A DNA stretch of 64,000 bases from positions 180,682 through 244,681 of the forward strand of contig NZ_JAJLQX010000002.1 of assembly GCF_021295095.1 (NCBI RefSeq). The letters run 5' to 3'. The notes beneath the pieces are model-generated. The model was not told where the DNA came from, ran no database searches, and saw only the letters and a program-made list of their open reading frames with translations. The position numbers and the translations under genes are program-made. This DNA is from Phocaeicola oris (GTDB lineage Bacteria > Bacteroidota > Bacteroidia > Bacteroidales > Bacteroidaceae). Shown piece by piece: positions 1 through 8,543 of the stretch (the first letter of the stretch is position 1; every line of letters starts with the position of its first letter).

Positions 1-1
1 T

Positions 2-436
2 AATAAAGAAAATAATATGGGGTGGCACATGCTTATTAATGACCATGTCATACTGCACCACGGAAACGACAGCATTGCTATAGCAGGAGTGGAGAACAGC
101 GGTAACCCTCCTTTCCCCGATCGAGGCGACTTGCCGAAGACGCTGAAAGGTTGCGATGGAGTGTTTACAGTGCTGATGAGCCATGACCCAACGCATTGGG
201 ATAGGAATATTCTCCCGGAAACCAAGGTGCAACTCACCCTCTCCGGACATACACATGAGATGCAATTCAGCATACTCGGATTCAGCCCCATCATGTTCAA
301 ATATAAAGAACATAACGGACTCTATTGGAACGGCAACCGCGCGCTGTTTGTCAATGTCGGCTTAGGATATGTCATGTTCCCGTTCCGCATAGGAGCATGG
401 CCGGAAATCACGGTCATCACGCTGAAAAAAGCATAA
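2..436 (+). CDS. Calcineurin-like metallophosphoesterase, C-terminal part (cut by window edge)
   Basis: The reading frame is already open at the first bases, so only the C-terminal ~144 residues are present; the ATG at 17 is internal. The fragment carries the late motifs of the calcineurin-like phosphoesterase fold: SHDPTHW (metal-binding His after the central strand) and SGHTHEMQ (the GHxH motif). Family members of the YkuE type are membrane-associated or exported phosphoesterases that act on lipid or nucleotide phosphoesters; the substrate cannot be read here. The N-terminal motifs (DxH, GDxxD, GNHE) lie outside the window. Family assignment is firm, exact function unknown. Confidence 0.8.
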   Translation, partial: NKENNMGWHMLINDHVILHHGNDSIAIAGVENSGNPPFPDRGDLPKTLKGCDGVFTVLMSHDPTHWDRNILPETKVQLTLSGHTHEMQFSILGFSPIMFKYKEHNGLYWNGNRALFVNVGLGYVMFPFRIGAWPEITVITLKKA

Positions 437-506
437 CTTTGGTATTTTTTTGATGAAATGAATCATTCACTTTGTCTTCCGGATATTCCATGGGCATGAA
501 ACATGA

Positions 507-615
507 AACTCATACGTATGAGTTACTCAACTGATGCGGATGAGTTGATCAAATGATACGCATGAGTTGATCAAATGATACGCATGAGTTGTTCAAGTGA
601 TACGCATGAGTTACA
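507..615. repeat. 22-bp palindromic repeat array, locus 1
   Basis: About five imperfect units with a 22-bp period. It opens with the perfect 18-bp palindrome AACTCATACGTATGAGTT (507-524), followed by units of the form CGCATGAGTTGATCAAATGATA. Related arrays occur at 20889, 27983, 40618 and 63180, all intergenic. Spacers are as conserved as the palindromes, which argues against CRISPR. Confidence 0.85.
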
Positions 616-693
616 GAGATAACACGTATGCTTCAATCAAATGTTCATCAAAAAAATATCCCTTCTTCTGATGGTTTAACAACTTTAATTCCT

Positions 694-701
694 ATCTTTG
701 C
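694..701 (+). promoter_or_regulatory. Putative -7 box of plsC promoter
   Basis: TATCTTTG matches the Bacteroidetes -7 consensus TAnnTTTG and lies 21 bp before the plsC start codon. No clear TTTG -33 element was seen at the expected distance. Confidence 0.5.
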
Positions 702-722
702 TCAACAAGCTTAAAAAAAGAT

Positions 723-1487
723 ATGAGTAAAGTATTAACACCCCTATACATTCTCTATCAGATATGCATTGCCGCGCCCATTCTGCTGGTATGCACTATC
801 ATTACGGCACTTGTTACAGTAATAGGATGCAAATTAGGCGATGGTCACTTCTGGGGATATTATCCGGGAAGAATTTGGTCGAAAATCTTTTGTTTTGTTC
901 TGCTCATACCCATCAAGGTTGAATGCCCGACAGAAATAAAAAAGAAAACGTCGTACGTTTTTGTTGCCAATCACCAAGGCTATTTCGATATATTTCTTGT
1001 CTACGGATTCTTAGGAAGAAATTTTAAATGGATGATGAAAAAAGGACTTCGCAAATGGCCTTTCATCGGTGCCGCATGCGAAGCTGCCGGACATATCTTT
1101 GTCGACCGATCGGGTCCTTCAAAAGTTCGGGCTACCATTACACAGGCTTATAAAGTGCTGCAAGGAGGAACCTCATTAGTTGTATTCCCCGAAGGATCGC
1201 GTACGTTTACGGGGCACATGGGATTCTTCAGAAGAGGAGCGTTCTCTTTGGCTGATGAACTACAACTTCCCGTCGTTCCCATGACTATAAACGGATCGTT
1301 TAATGTACTGTCACGTACATCCAAGTATGTTCACCATCATCCCATGGAATTGATTATTCATAAGCCGATTTATCCAAAAGGAAAAGGTAGCGAAAATATA
1401 GATTATCTGATGGAATCATCCTATAAAGCCATAGAGGACGGACTTCCGGATGTATATAAAGGTGAGGTTGAAAATCCCGACCAATAA
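723..1487 (+). CDS. plsC: 1-acyl-sn-glycerol-3-phosphate acyltransferase
   Basis: 254 residues. It transfers an acyl chain to lysophosphatidic acid to make phosphatidic acid, in membrane phospholipid synthesis at the inner membrane. Diagnostic motifs are visible: the catalytic HxxxxD motif in VANHQGYFD, and the substrate-binding FPEGSRT about 90 residues later. The N-terminus has two hydrophobic stretches (about residues 8-32 and 55-65), consistent with membrane attachment. A -7 box lies 21 bp upstream of the ATG. The stop codon directly abuts the stop codon of the convergent gene on the other strand. The family call is secure; acyl donor preference is not visible. Confidence 0.92.
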   Translation: MSKVLTPLYILYQICIAAPILLVCTIITALVTVIGCKLGDGHFWGYYPGRIWSKIFCFVLLIPIKVECPTEIKKKTSYVFVANHQGYFDIFLVYGFLGRNFKWMMKKGLRKWPFIGAACEAAGHIFVDRSGPSKVRATITQAYKVLQGGTSLVVFPEGSRTFTGHMGFFRRGAFSLADELQLPVVPMTINGSFNVLSRTSKYVHHHPMELIIHKPIYPKGKGSENIDYLMESSYKAIEDGLPDVYKGEVENPDQ

Positions 1488-4400
1488 TTAAACCATTGAA
1501 TCGATAAACAGTAACAGACGATTTGATACGTTTACACTGCTGACACCGGAATCGAAATCCAACGAAAGGAAATTCAGATTCGGGTTAATCTTATGCAATG
1601 CTTTTTCTATTCCCTTGGCAACAACATGATTAGCTATGCATCCGAACGGCTGAAGACTGATAACATTCTCCACCCCCTCTTTCATCAACGAAACAATCTC
1701 CGATGGTAACAGCCAACCTTCACCAAACTGAGCAGCCAGCGAAACAAGTCCCTTGGCACCTTTAGCCTCTTCATAAATATCCTCGAACGGACGGAAAAAT
1801 CGGAACGAAGAAGAGACTTCATTAATTTTATCCATTTGTTTGGAAATCAGTTTATATATTCCATGTATCAGAGGAACAGGAATCTTGTTTTTCATCAAAT
1901 GCATCTTCCGCTTTACTTCCAAATTGACAAATTCCTGCAAGAAGAACGGAGTTAGTATAGGTGGCACCACCTCCACTCCACGATTAATCATAAAGTTGGC
2001 AATACGCTGATGAGCAAAAGAATTAAACTTCAGGAATATCTCTCCCACGATACCCACCTTTGGACATTCTTTATCCATAGCCGCTTTATCAAACTCTTTC
2101 GCGGCCTGCGCCAACAATTCAACCACTTTATCCGAATCATTCTCCATTATATACCTTCCGACGGCATTCATATAGGCATCGCGCAACTTGGCAGCAATAC
2201 CGGATTCACATTCTCTGACAACCGTAGCATGATACATCTTCGATATAGCATCGGCATAATACAGCGAGTACACTATTATCTTCGAATACTTCAGCCATGG
2301 AATATCAAATCCCTCCTGATCGTTATCAATGCCTTTCGTACTCACGCCAAGCGTTATCAAAGGCACATCGGCAAATCCGGCAGAGACCATCGCACGCTTT
2401 ATCAGCGACGCATAGTTCGTAGCACGGCATTGCCCACCCGTCTGACTCATAGCGAAAGCAATCTCATTCGGGTCATACTTGCCCGACTTTAATGCTTTGA
2501 TAATATCGCCAACTATCAAGGTTGCCGGATAACATACCTCGTTATTCGCATACTGCAATCCGTAGGCTGCACTTATCTCATCGCTTTGCGGAAGAATCTC
2601 CACATCATAACCGGCCAATGACATGAGTTGAGGCAGAATAGGTGTCAGATAATCTGTAAAGAATGGGGCGAGAATCTTACGGTGACGGTCTTCTTTTCGG
2701 AATACTTTTGTAGAAACAAATGGCAGAACATGTTGTCTATCGGTATGATACTGAAGACTCTCAATCAAAGAACGGACACGAAGCTTTAAAGAACCGATAT
2801 TGCTCACATCATCTATCTTAAGCATCGTAAAAGGTTTATTATGTCGGTTCATAATGTCGCGCACTTCATCAAGGATAAACGCATCCGGCCCGCAACCGAA
2901 CGAGGTCATCTGGACTAAATGGACTTTACTGTCTTGAGCAGCCGTCCACTGAGCCGCTTTTACTATGCGGTTCATGTACGCCCATTGCTTTATCAGATAA
3001 GTTTCTCCTGTGCTGATGCTGTTATTACCACGGACAATATCATCGCTGATGACATTAACACCAAGCGAAGCAATCATTTCACTGAGCTTATGCTGAACAA
3101 GCGGGTCGGTATGGTAAGGACGACCTACCAGTACAATGGTCGTCTCATTATACTTTCTACTTTCCTCCAGAATCTCTTCTGCTCGCTTACGAATAGTTCG
3201 ACTATATTCCTCTTCTGCTTCGATAGCAGCTTTAAATGCTTTCTTTATGGTAGCATGCGGAATACCCAAGCTCTTCAAATAATCGGTAACCTGAATCTCC
3301 AACAAATCCGTATTCTGAAAGGTAATCACCGGATTATCTATCGGAATTTTCCCTTCAATAACACTTTTGATAACATCGGAATAACCGGAAACAATAGGGC
3401 AATTGAAACTGTTTGTTGTACGCTTGTCATCCATGTGCTCATAAACGACATAAGGCATCAGAATACGCTCTACATTCTTCTTTTGCAAATCCTCAATGTG
3501 ACTATGAACCAACTTGGCCGGAAAACAAATATTGTCGCTCATCACGGTACAGAGAGCTTTTTCATAACGAGTGTAGGTAGATGAATCGGAAAGTACGACT
3601 TTAAAACCGCAATCCGTCAGCAAACGATGCCAAAAAGGATAGTCCTCGTACATATTAAGTATGCGGGGGATACCGATGGCACGCTCGGCCGCCTCGTTAA
3701 CCGGACGGTCGAAAAGGAGTTTATACTTCTCTGTATAGATATTGATTCCGGTACGCGACATGTTTCCCTTATTATTGAACACACGTTCGCACTTATTCCC
3801 GCTAAAGAACTTGTTTCCGTTAGGAAAATTATATCGAGTGACAAAGCAATGATTCTCACAACCGCCACATTGCGTCTGTTTGGTAGTAAACCGAGCTCCG
3901 TTGAGCAGCACATCAATGCTGACAGGCTCATGCAGCGTGGAAATAGCATGCAAGGCACAACCGTATGCCCCCATCAATTCAGGCATATTGCCACGTAATA
4001 CCTGACGTCCGGAAAGAATCTCGAATGCACGAACTACGGCATCGTTACGCATGGTACCACCCTGAACAACGATTTCTTTTCCCATCTCATCTTTACTCTT
4101 CAGCTTCAGTACCTTATATAAGCAATTCTTCACTACCGAATAAGCCAAGCCCGCCGAGATATCCGCAATAGTAGCCCCTTCGCGCAATACCTGTTTTACT
4201 TTCGAATTCATAAAAACAGTGCATCGTGTTCCCAAATCACACGGATTCCACGCAGTACATGCCATTTTCGCGAAGTGTTCCACATCGTAACCCAAGTTGG
4301 TCGCAAAGGTCTGAATAAATGTTCCGCACCCTGACGAGCATGCTTCGTTCAATTCCATTCGAACAACAACACCCTGCTCCACAAAAATGGCTTTCATATC

Positions 4401-5681
4401 CTGACCGCCAATATCGAGAATAAAAGAAACATTCGGATTTAATTTGGAAGCAGCACGGTAATGCGCCATCGTCTCAATAATTCCGCTATCAAAATTGAAC
4501 GCAGCTTTTATCAACTCCTCACCATAACCTGTTGAGCAGGTTCCCACAATAGCAAGTTCTGTGCCCGCTTCCTGTGCCTTTTTATTAAGTTCATCCAAGC
4601 CATCACGAACAGCTTGAATAGGATTACCAAAGTTCTGAGAATAAAAAGAGAACACCAAATCACCATTCGGACGGACAGCTACAACCTTGGTTGTTGTTGA
4701 GCCTGAATCCACTCCGATAACCACTTCTTCCTTGCCGACATGAAAAGGTTTTTGATCCATTGCCACTGTCGATTTCTCCTTTATCCATTGCTCGTGTTCG
4801 GATGCATCCTTAAATAACGGTTGGAGTCCCCCTTTAGCTACAGTGATGGTGGTATCAGCCAAACGACTCAACAACTCCGATACCTTCATTGTCTCATCAC
4901 CGCAACGTAACGCACAGCCTTCGGCAGGAATCAAATTTCCGTTTTCCGGAGATATAAAGTCGGATGGCAACATGTCAAGGTAATCTTCAAAAGCCTTACG
5001 CAATGCCGGGAGGAATGTTAACGGTCCGCCACACAACAGAATGGGTGCCGTAAACTGACAACCGTGACTAAGTGTTACCACTGTTTGAACTGCAATGGCA
5101 TGAAAAATAGAAGCAGCAATATCCGTCTCAGGGACATTACGGCTCATCAAGTTCTGAATATCGGTTTTAGAGAATACCCCACAACGGGCAGCGATTTGAT
5201 ATACATGAGTAGCTTTCAAAGCGGCTTCGTTCATTTCATCAATACTGATACCCATCAAAACAGACATCTGATCAATAAAAGAACCGGTTCCACCTGCACA
5301 GTTACCATTCATACGAAGTTCTGTACTCTTGCCATTAAAAAAAACAACTTTCGCGTCCTCTCCGCCTATATCAATCAACGCTTTTGCCTCGGGATGGATT
5401 CGATGGGAATATGCAGTGGCAGCAACCACTTCTTGTACAAAATTTACCTTTAGAGAAGAGGCGGTAGCCATACCTACCGAACCGGTAACCGTCAGAGATA
5501 CATCAGCATCGCCCAACTGTTGCATAATTTCATTGAAATAGCGTGCAACCAATTGGTTGACCTGAGCATTATGACGTTCATAATGAGAGTATACTATTTT
5601 ACCCTCAGTATCTAATACAACAATTTTTGCCGTTGTAGAACCAACATCCAATCCAATTCTATAGCAATTCAACATTCTCAT
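1488..5681 (-). CDS. Large 2-hydroxyacyl-CoA dehydratase activase-like protein (BadF/BcrA ATPase x2, DUF2229)
   Basis: 1397 residues. Two consecutive ASKHA-fold ATPase modules are visible, with phosphate-1 motifs GLDVGSTTAKIVV (about residue 9) and GVDSGSTTTKVVA (about residue 322). Each is followed by an IGGEDAK or IGGQDMK motif and by cysteines (GNCAGGTG; ACSSGCGTF) that in activases hold a shared [4Fe-4S] cluster. A Cys-rich segment (CGGCENHC, about residue 615) and a long C-terminal DUF2229/HgdB-like part follow. Known activases use ATP to inject an electron into radical 2-hydroxyacyl-CoA dehydratases. This long two-ATPase form is common in Bacteroides, but its partner and substrate are, to my knowledge, unassigned. 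No dehydratase subunits are adjacent; the neighbour is the convergent plsC. Confidence 0.85.
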   Translation of the reverse strand: MRMLNCYRIGLDVGSTTAKIVVLDTEGKIVYSHYERHNAQVNQLVARYFNEIMQQLGDADVSLTVTGSVGMATASSLKVNFVQEVVAATAYSHRIHPEAKALIDIGGEDAKVVFFNGKSTELRMNGNCAGGTGSFIDQMSVLMGISIDEMNEAALKATHVYQIAARCGVFSKTDIQNLMSRNVPETDIAASIFHAIAVQTVVTLSHGCQFTAPILLCGGPLTFLPALRKAFEDYLDMLPSDFISPENGNLIPAEGCALRCGDETMKVSELLSRLADTTITVAKGGLQPLFKDASEHEQWIKEKSTVAMDQKPFHVGKEEVVIGVDSGSTTTKVVAVRPNGDLVFSFYSQNFGNPIQAVRDGLDELNKKAQEAGTELAIVGTCSTGYGEELIKAAFNFDSGIIETMAHYRAASKLNPNVSFILDIGGQDMKAIFVEQGVVVRMELNEACSSGCGTFIQTFATNLGYDVEHFAKMACTAWNPCDLGTRCTVFMNSKVKQVLREGATIADISAGLAYSVVKNCLYKVLKLKSKDEMGKEIVVQGGTMRNDAVVRAFEILSGRQVLRGNMPELMGAYGCALHAISTLHEPVSIDVLLNGARFTTKQTQCGGCENHCFVTRYNFPNGNKFFSGNKCERVFNNKGNMSRTGINIYTEKYKLLFDRPVNEAAERAIGIPRILNMYEDYPFWHRLLTDCGFKVVLSDSSTYTRYEKALCTVMSDNICFPAKLVHSHIEDLQKKNVERILMPYVVYEHMDDKRTTNSFNCPIVSGYSDVIKSVIEGKIPIDNPVITFQNTDLLEIQVTDYLKSLGIPHATIKKAFKAAIEAEEEYSRTIRKRAEEILEESRKYNETTIVLVGRPYHTDPLVQHKLSEMIASLGVNVISDDIVRGNNSISTGETYLIKQWAYMNRIVKAAQWTAAQDSKVHLVQMTSFGCGPDAFILDEVRDIMNRHNKPFTMLKIDDVSNIGSLKLRVRSLIESLQYHTDRQHVLPFVSTKVFRKEDRHRKILAPFFTDYLTPILPQLMSLAGYDVEILPQSDEISAAYGLQYANNEVCYPATLIVGDIIKALKSGKYDPNEIAFAMSQTGGQCRATNYASLIKRAMVSAGFADVPLITLGVSTKGIDNDQEGFDIPWLKYSKIIVYSLYYADAISKMYHATVVRECESGIAAKLRDAYMNAVGRYIMENDSDKVVELLAQAAKEFDKAAMDKECPKVGIVGEIFLKFNSFAHQRIANFMINRGVEVVPPILTPFFLQEFVNLEVKRKMHLMKNKIPVPLIHGIYKLISKQMDKINEVSSSFRFFRPFEDIYEEAKGAKGLVSLAAQFGEGWLLPSEIVSLMKEGVENVISLQPFGCIANHVVAKGIEKALHKINPNLNFLSLDFDSGVSSVNVSNRLLLFIDSMV

Positions 5682-5698
5682 TCATCTCATTAGTGTTA

Positions 5699-5706
5699 CA
5701 AAATTA
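5699..5706 (-). promoter_or_regulatory. Putative -7 box of the activase-like gene
   Basis: The minus strand reads TAATTTTG, 17 bp upstream of the start codon at 5681; it matches TAnnTTTG. Confidence 0.4.
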
Positions 5707-5831
5707 CTAATTATTTTTGACAATGTATAAAAGGCATTCCATTGAAAATATCCTATTTGTAAGATATTTTAAACAATAAGAACGAATGATAGCAGCCCTG
5801 TTAAAAGTATTAACTTATTAATAAAAAATAA

Positions 5832-5860
5832 AGGCTGCATCGTGCACTACGATACAGCCT
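5832..5860 (-). terminator. Rho-independent terminator of the 145-aa gene
   Basis: The stem AGGCTG..ATCGT pairs with ACGAT..CAGCCT around a 5-nt loop. On the minus strand it is followed by a T-rich tract (TTATTTTTTATT). It lies about 70 bp after the stop at 5930. Confidence 0.75.
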
Positions 5861-5929
5861 CAAATCCTTTCGAAAAAGATTACTTTATAATTTTTATTAT
5901 ATGTTCATCATACAATCGCGATGATGCTT

Positions 5930-6367
5930 TTATGAAACATTCTTCAATTTATCCAAATCGCAAGTAACCAACCAATTGTGAGAAAATACTTCCCCCGGTT
6001 CCCTTACTAAAGCCTGAATCATATAAGGGTCATGCATATATTGAGGTTTAATACTATAGTAAGATTTATGTTTATCCAAATATGTGGTAGAATTATATGC
6101 ATGTCGCACAATAAACGCATTGTACCCAGGCCTTTCTACAGATTCGAACGTATGCCATTTGTAGCACTGTCCGTGCTCATATTTGTCATAAGAATGATTC
6201 TCGGCAGGATCTAACACGCCGTTATTATTTACATCAAAAAATATAAGACCTCTCTGATTACATTGCGCTTTCCATTGCGTAGTGCATACTGCTACATATT
6301 CCTGTGGAATAAACAATTGAGTTTGAAGCATAGGATATTCCCATTTTCTCTTTTTCTCTTTTTTCAT
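5930..6367 (-). CDS. Small hypothetical protein with EYVAVC motif and an EF-hand-like loop
   Basis: 145 residues, not assigned to a named family. The N-terminus is basic (MKKEKKRKW) and followed by QLFIPQEYVAVC. From memory, similar F-x-P-x-E-Y-x-A-x-C starts occur in short Bacteroidales proteins of unknown role; I cannot verify this. A loop DVNNNGVLDPAE at about residues 45-56 has the acidic/Asn spacing of a calcium-binding EF-hand or dockerin loop. The rest is rich in Tyr and His (HSYDKYEHGQCYKWHTF). No signal peptide or membrane segment is evident. It has its own terminator and a clean intergenic space on both sides, so it is probably a monocistronic gene. Confidence 0.65.
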   Translation of the reverse strand: MKKEKKRKWEYPMLQTQLFIPQEYVAVCTTQWKAQCNQRGLIFFDVNNNGVLDPAENHSYDKYEHGQCYKWHTFESVERPGYNAFIVRHAYNSTTYLDKHKSYYSIKPQYMHDPYMIQALVREPGEVFSHNWLVTCDLDKLKNVS

Positions 6368-6479
6368 AACTTTACGTTGATAAAACTTGTTTTTAATCTA
6401 TTTATATTAAATAAATAGCATTCATTAAAATCTCCAATTACAAAACTACAAAAAAATACCTTCCCACAACTCGAAATTG

Positions 6480-8525
6480 TCACCAAATATTCACACGTTT
6501 ATCAGGAGCGACGTACATCTTATCCTTCTCGGTGATGCCAAAAGCATCGTACCAAGCCTGAATATGAGGAAGAGCTCCATTAACACGCCACATTCCTAAA
6601 GCATGAGGATCGGACTTGGTACGGACACGAATCTCATTCTCACGAATATTCTGCGCCCAAACTCCGGCATAAGCAAGGAAGAAACGCTGCTCCGGGGTAA
6701 AACCGTCAACAACTCCTAAAGGATTATCTTTCGTAGCATTCTTAAATGCCTGAAAAGAAACATTCAAACCACCGTGGTCGGCAAGATTCTCACCCAAAGT
6801 GAGCTCGCCATTTCCCTTTAATCCGGGGAGAACTTCAATATTACTGAAGAAATCAGCCATCACTTTCGTACGCTCCTTAAAACGCTCTGCATCTTGCGGA
6901 GTCCACCAATCCCTAAAATTACCATCCTTATCAAACTGACGACCTTGATCATCAAATCCGTGAGTCATTTCATGACCGATAACCACACCAATCGCGCCGT
7001 AGTTGAAAGCATCGTCAGCGTTCATATCAAAGAATGGATACTGCAAAATACCCGCGGGAAAACAAATCTCATTGGTTGTCGGATTATAATATGCGTTAAC
7101 TGTCTGAGGAGTCATGTACCACTCATCTCTATCAACCGGTTTGCCGGCCTTAGAAAGCATATAATTGATTTCAAACTCTCCTGCACGCTTCATATTCTCA
7201 TAATACGAATCTTTCGCGTCAATATTCAAAGAAGAGTAGTCGCGCCACTTGTCCGGATAGCCCACTTTCACATAGAATGCATTCAATTTATCCAAAGCGT
7301 ATGTCTTCGTGGTGTCACTCATCCACTCCTGAGCCTGAATACGCTCGCTAAGCGCTGTCTGCAAGTTCTTAATCAGCTGAACCATGCGCTCCTTTGCTGA
7401 AGCAGGGAAATATTTCTGAACATACATCTGTCCGACAGCTTCACCCAATGTCCCATTCACAGCATTTACCGCACGCTTCCATCGAGGTTGCATCTCTTTC
7501 GTTCCACGCATCGTACGACTATAAAAATCGAAATGCTCTTTCTGGAACTCATCGCTTAAAGTGTTAGCTGCCCCATCAATTACATTCCACTGGAAATAAG
7601 CTATTTGTTTATCAAGAGGAACTTCATTGATAATCTTTGCAACTTCCTTAACAGGCTCTATCTGACCGACACTAACTTCGTTAACCTTACCCTTAACACC
7701 TACACCGTCAAGAAACAAATCCCAATCAATACCGGTGATCGTCTTCTTCAGCTCATCAACAGTCATCTTGTGATAGTTAGCTGCCGGATCACGCAACTCA
7801 ACATTACTGAACGATGCTTTCGCTATACGAGTTTCTATTTCCATCACAGCTTCCATATTCTTTTGCGCAGTAGCTTCATCAACACCGGCAAGCTTGAACA
7901 TATTAACAATGTGCTGTTTGAACTTCTCTCGAATATTTACGGTAGCCGAATCTGTATCAATGTAATAGTCTTTCTGACCAAGACTTAATCCTCCCTGACC
8001 TATCTGGAATAGGTTATTCTTACTGTCCATCATATCGGCATCAATACCATAGTTAAAATAACCGGCAATAGACTTATGGAACATTTTTGTCATCATAGGA
8101 ATAACTTCCGACTTGTCTTTTATCATAGCTACCTCGTCAAAGTCGGTCTTTGCCGGAGTAAATCCTTCCTTGTTCAGACGATCACTGTCCATAGCCAACT
8201 TATACACATCAGCCACTTTCTGCGCAACGGACCCTGCAGTTTGTTCTTTAGAAGCAAGCTCTGTTATCAATCCCTTTATCTGCTCTCTGTTGTTCTCTGA
8301 TAACTGATCAAAAGAACCGAAACGAGAATATTCGTCAGACAATGGATGTTTTTTCATCCAACCGCCACATGCATACTGATAGAAATCGTCTCCACGAACA
8401 GCAGTTGTATCGAGATTAGCCAAATCAATACCGTTTGTAGAAACTTCAGTTTCCTTTTTACCTTCACATCCTGCCAATGTCGCCAGAGCGAACATTGCTA
8501 ATGGTAAATAATCTTTCATTCTCAT
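6480..8525 (-). CDS. pepO: M13 family zinc metallopeptidase, lipoprotein (PepO/neprilysin-like)
   Basis: 681 residues, the usual length for M13 enzymes. The N-terminus has a short lipoprotein signal ending in a lipobox (LAGC, Cys at about residue 20), so it is probably anchored to a membrane and faces the periplasm or surface. The zinc site is HEMTH within VIGHEMTHGFDDQG. The third ligand and M13 signature are ENLADHGG, with the glutamate and aspartate in place. M13 enzymes cleave peptides of limited size. The start codon lies 18 bp after the stop of the upstream ABC-F gene on the same strand, so the two are probably co-transcribed. Family certainty is high; substrate unknown. Confidence 0.9.
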   Translation of the reverse strand: MRMKDYLPLAMFALATLAGCEGKKETEVSTNGIDLANLDTTAVRGDDFYQYACGGWMKKHPLSDEYSRFGSFDQLSENNREQIKGLITELASKEQTAGSVAQKVADVYKLAMDSDRLNKEGFTPAKTDFDEVAMIKDKSEVIPMMTKMFHKSIAGYFNYGIDADMMDSKNNLFQIGQGGLSLGQKDYYIDTDSATVNIREKFKQHIVNMFKLAGVDEATAQKNMEAVMEIETRIAKASFSNVELRDPAANYHKMTVDELKKTITGIDWDLFLDGVGVKGKVNEVSVGQIEPVKEVAKIINEVPLDKQIAYFQWNVIDGAANTLSDEFQKEHFDFYSRTMRGTKEMQPRWKRAVNAVNGTLGEAVGQMYVQKYFPASAKERMVQLIKNLQTALSERIQAQEWMSDTTKTYALDKLNAFYVKVGYPDKWRDYSSLNIDAKDSYYENMKRAGEFEINYMLSKAGKPVDRDEWYMTPQTVNAYYNPTTNEICFPAGILQYPFFDMNADDAFNYGAIGVVIGHEMTHGFDDQGRQFDKDGNFRDWWTPQDAERFKERTKVMADFFSNIEVLPGLKGNGELTLGENLADHGGLNVSFQAFKNATKDNPLGVVDGFTPEQRFFLAYAGVWAQNIRENEIRVRTKSDPHALGMWRVNGALPHIQAWYDAFGITEKDKMYVAPDKRVNIW

Positions 8526-8543
8526 ATTTAAATAATTAAAATG

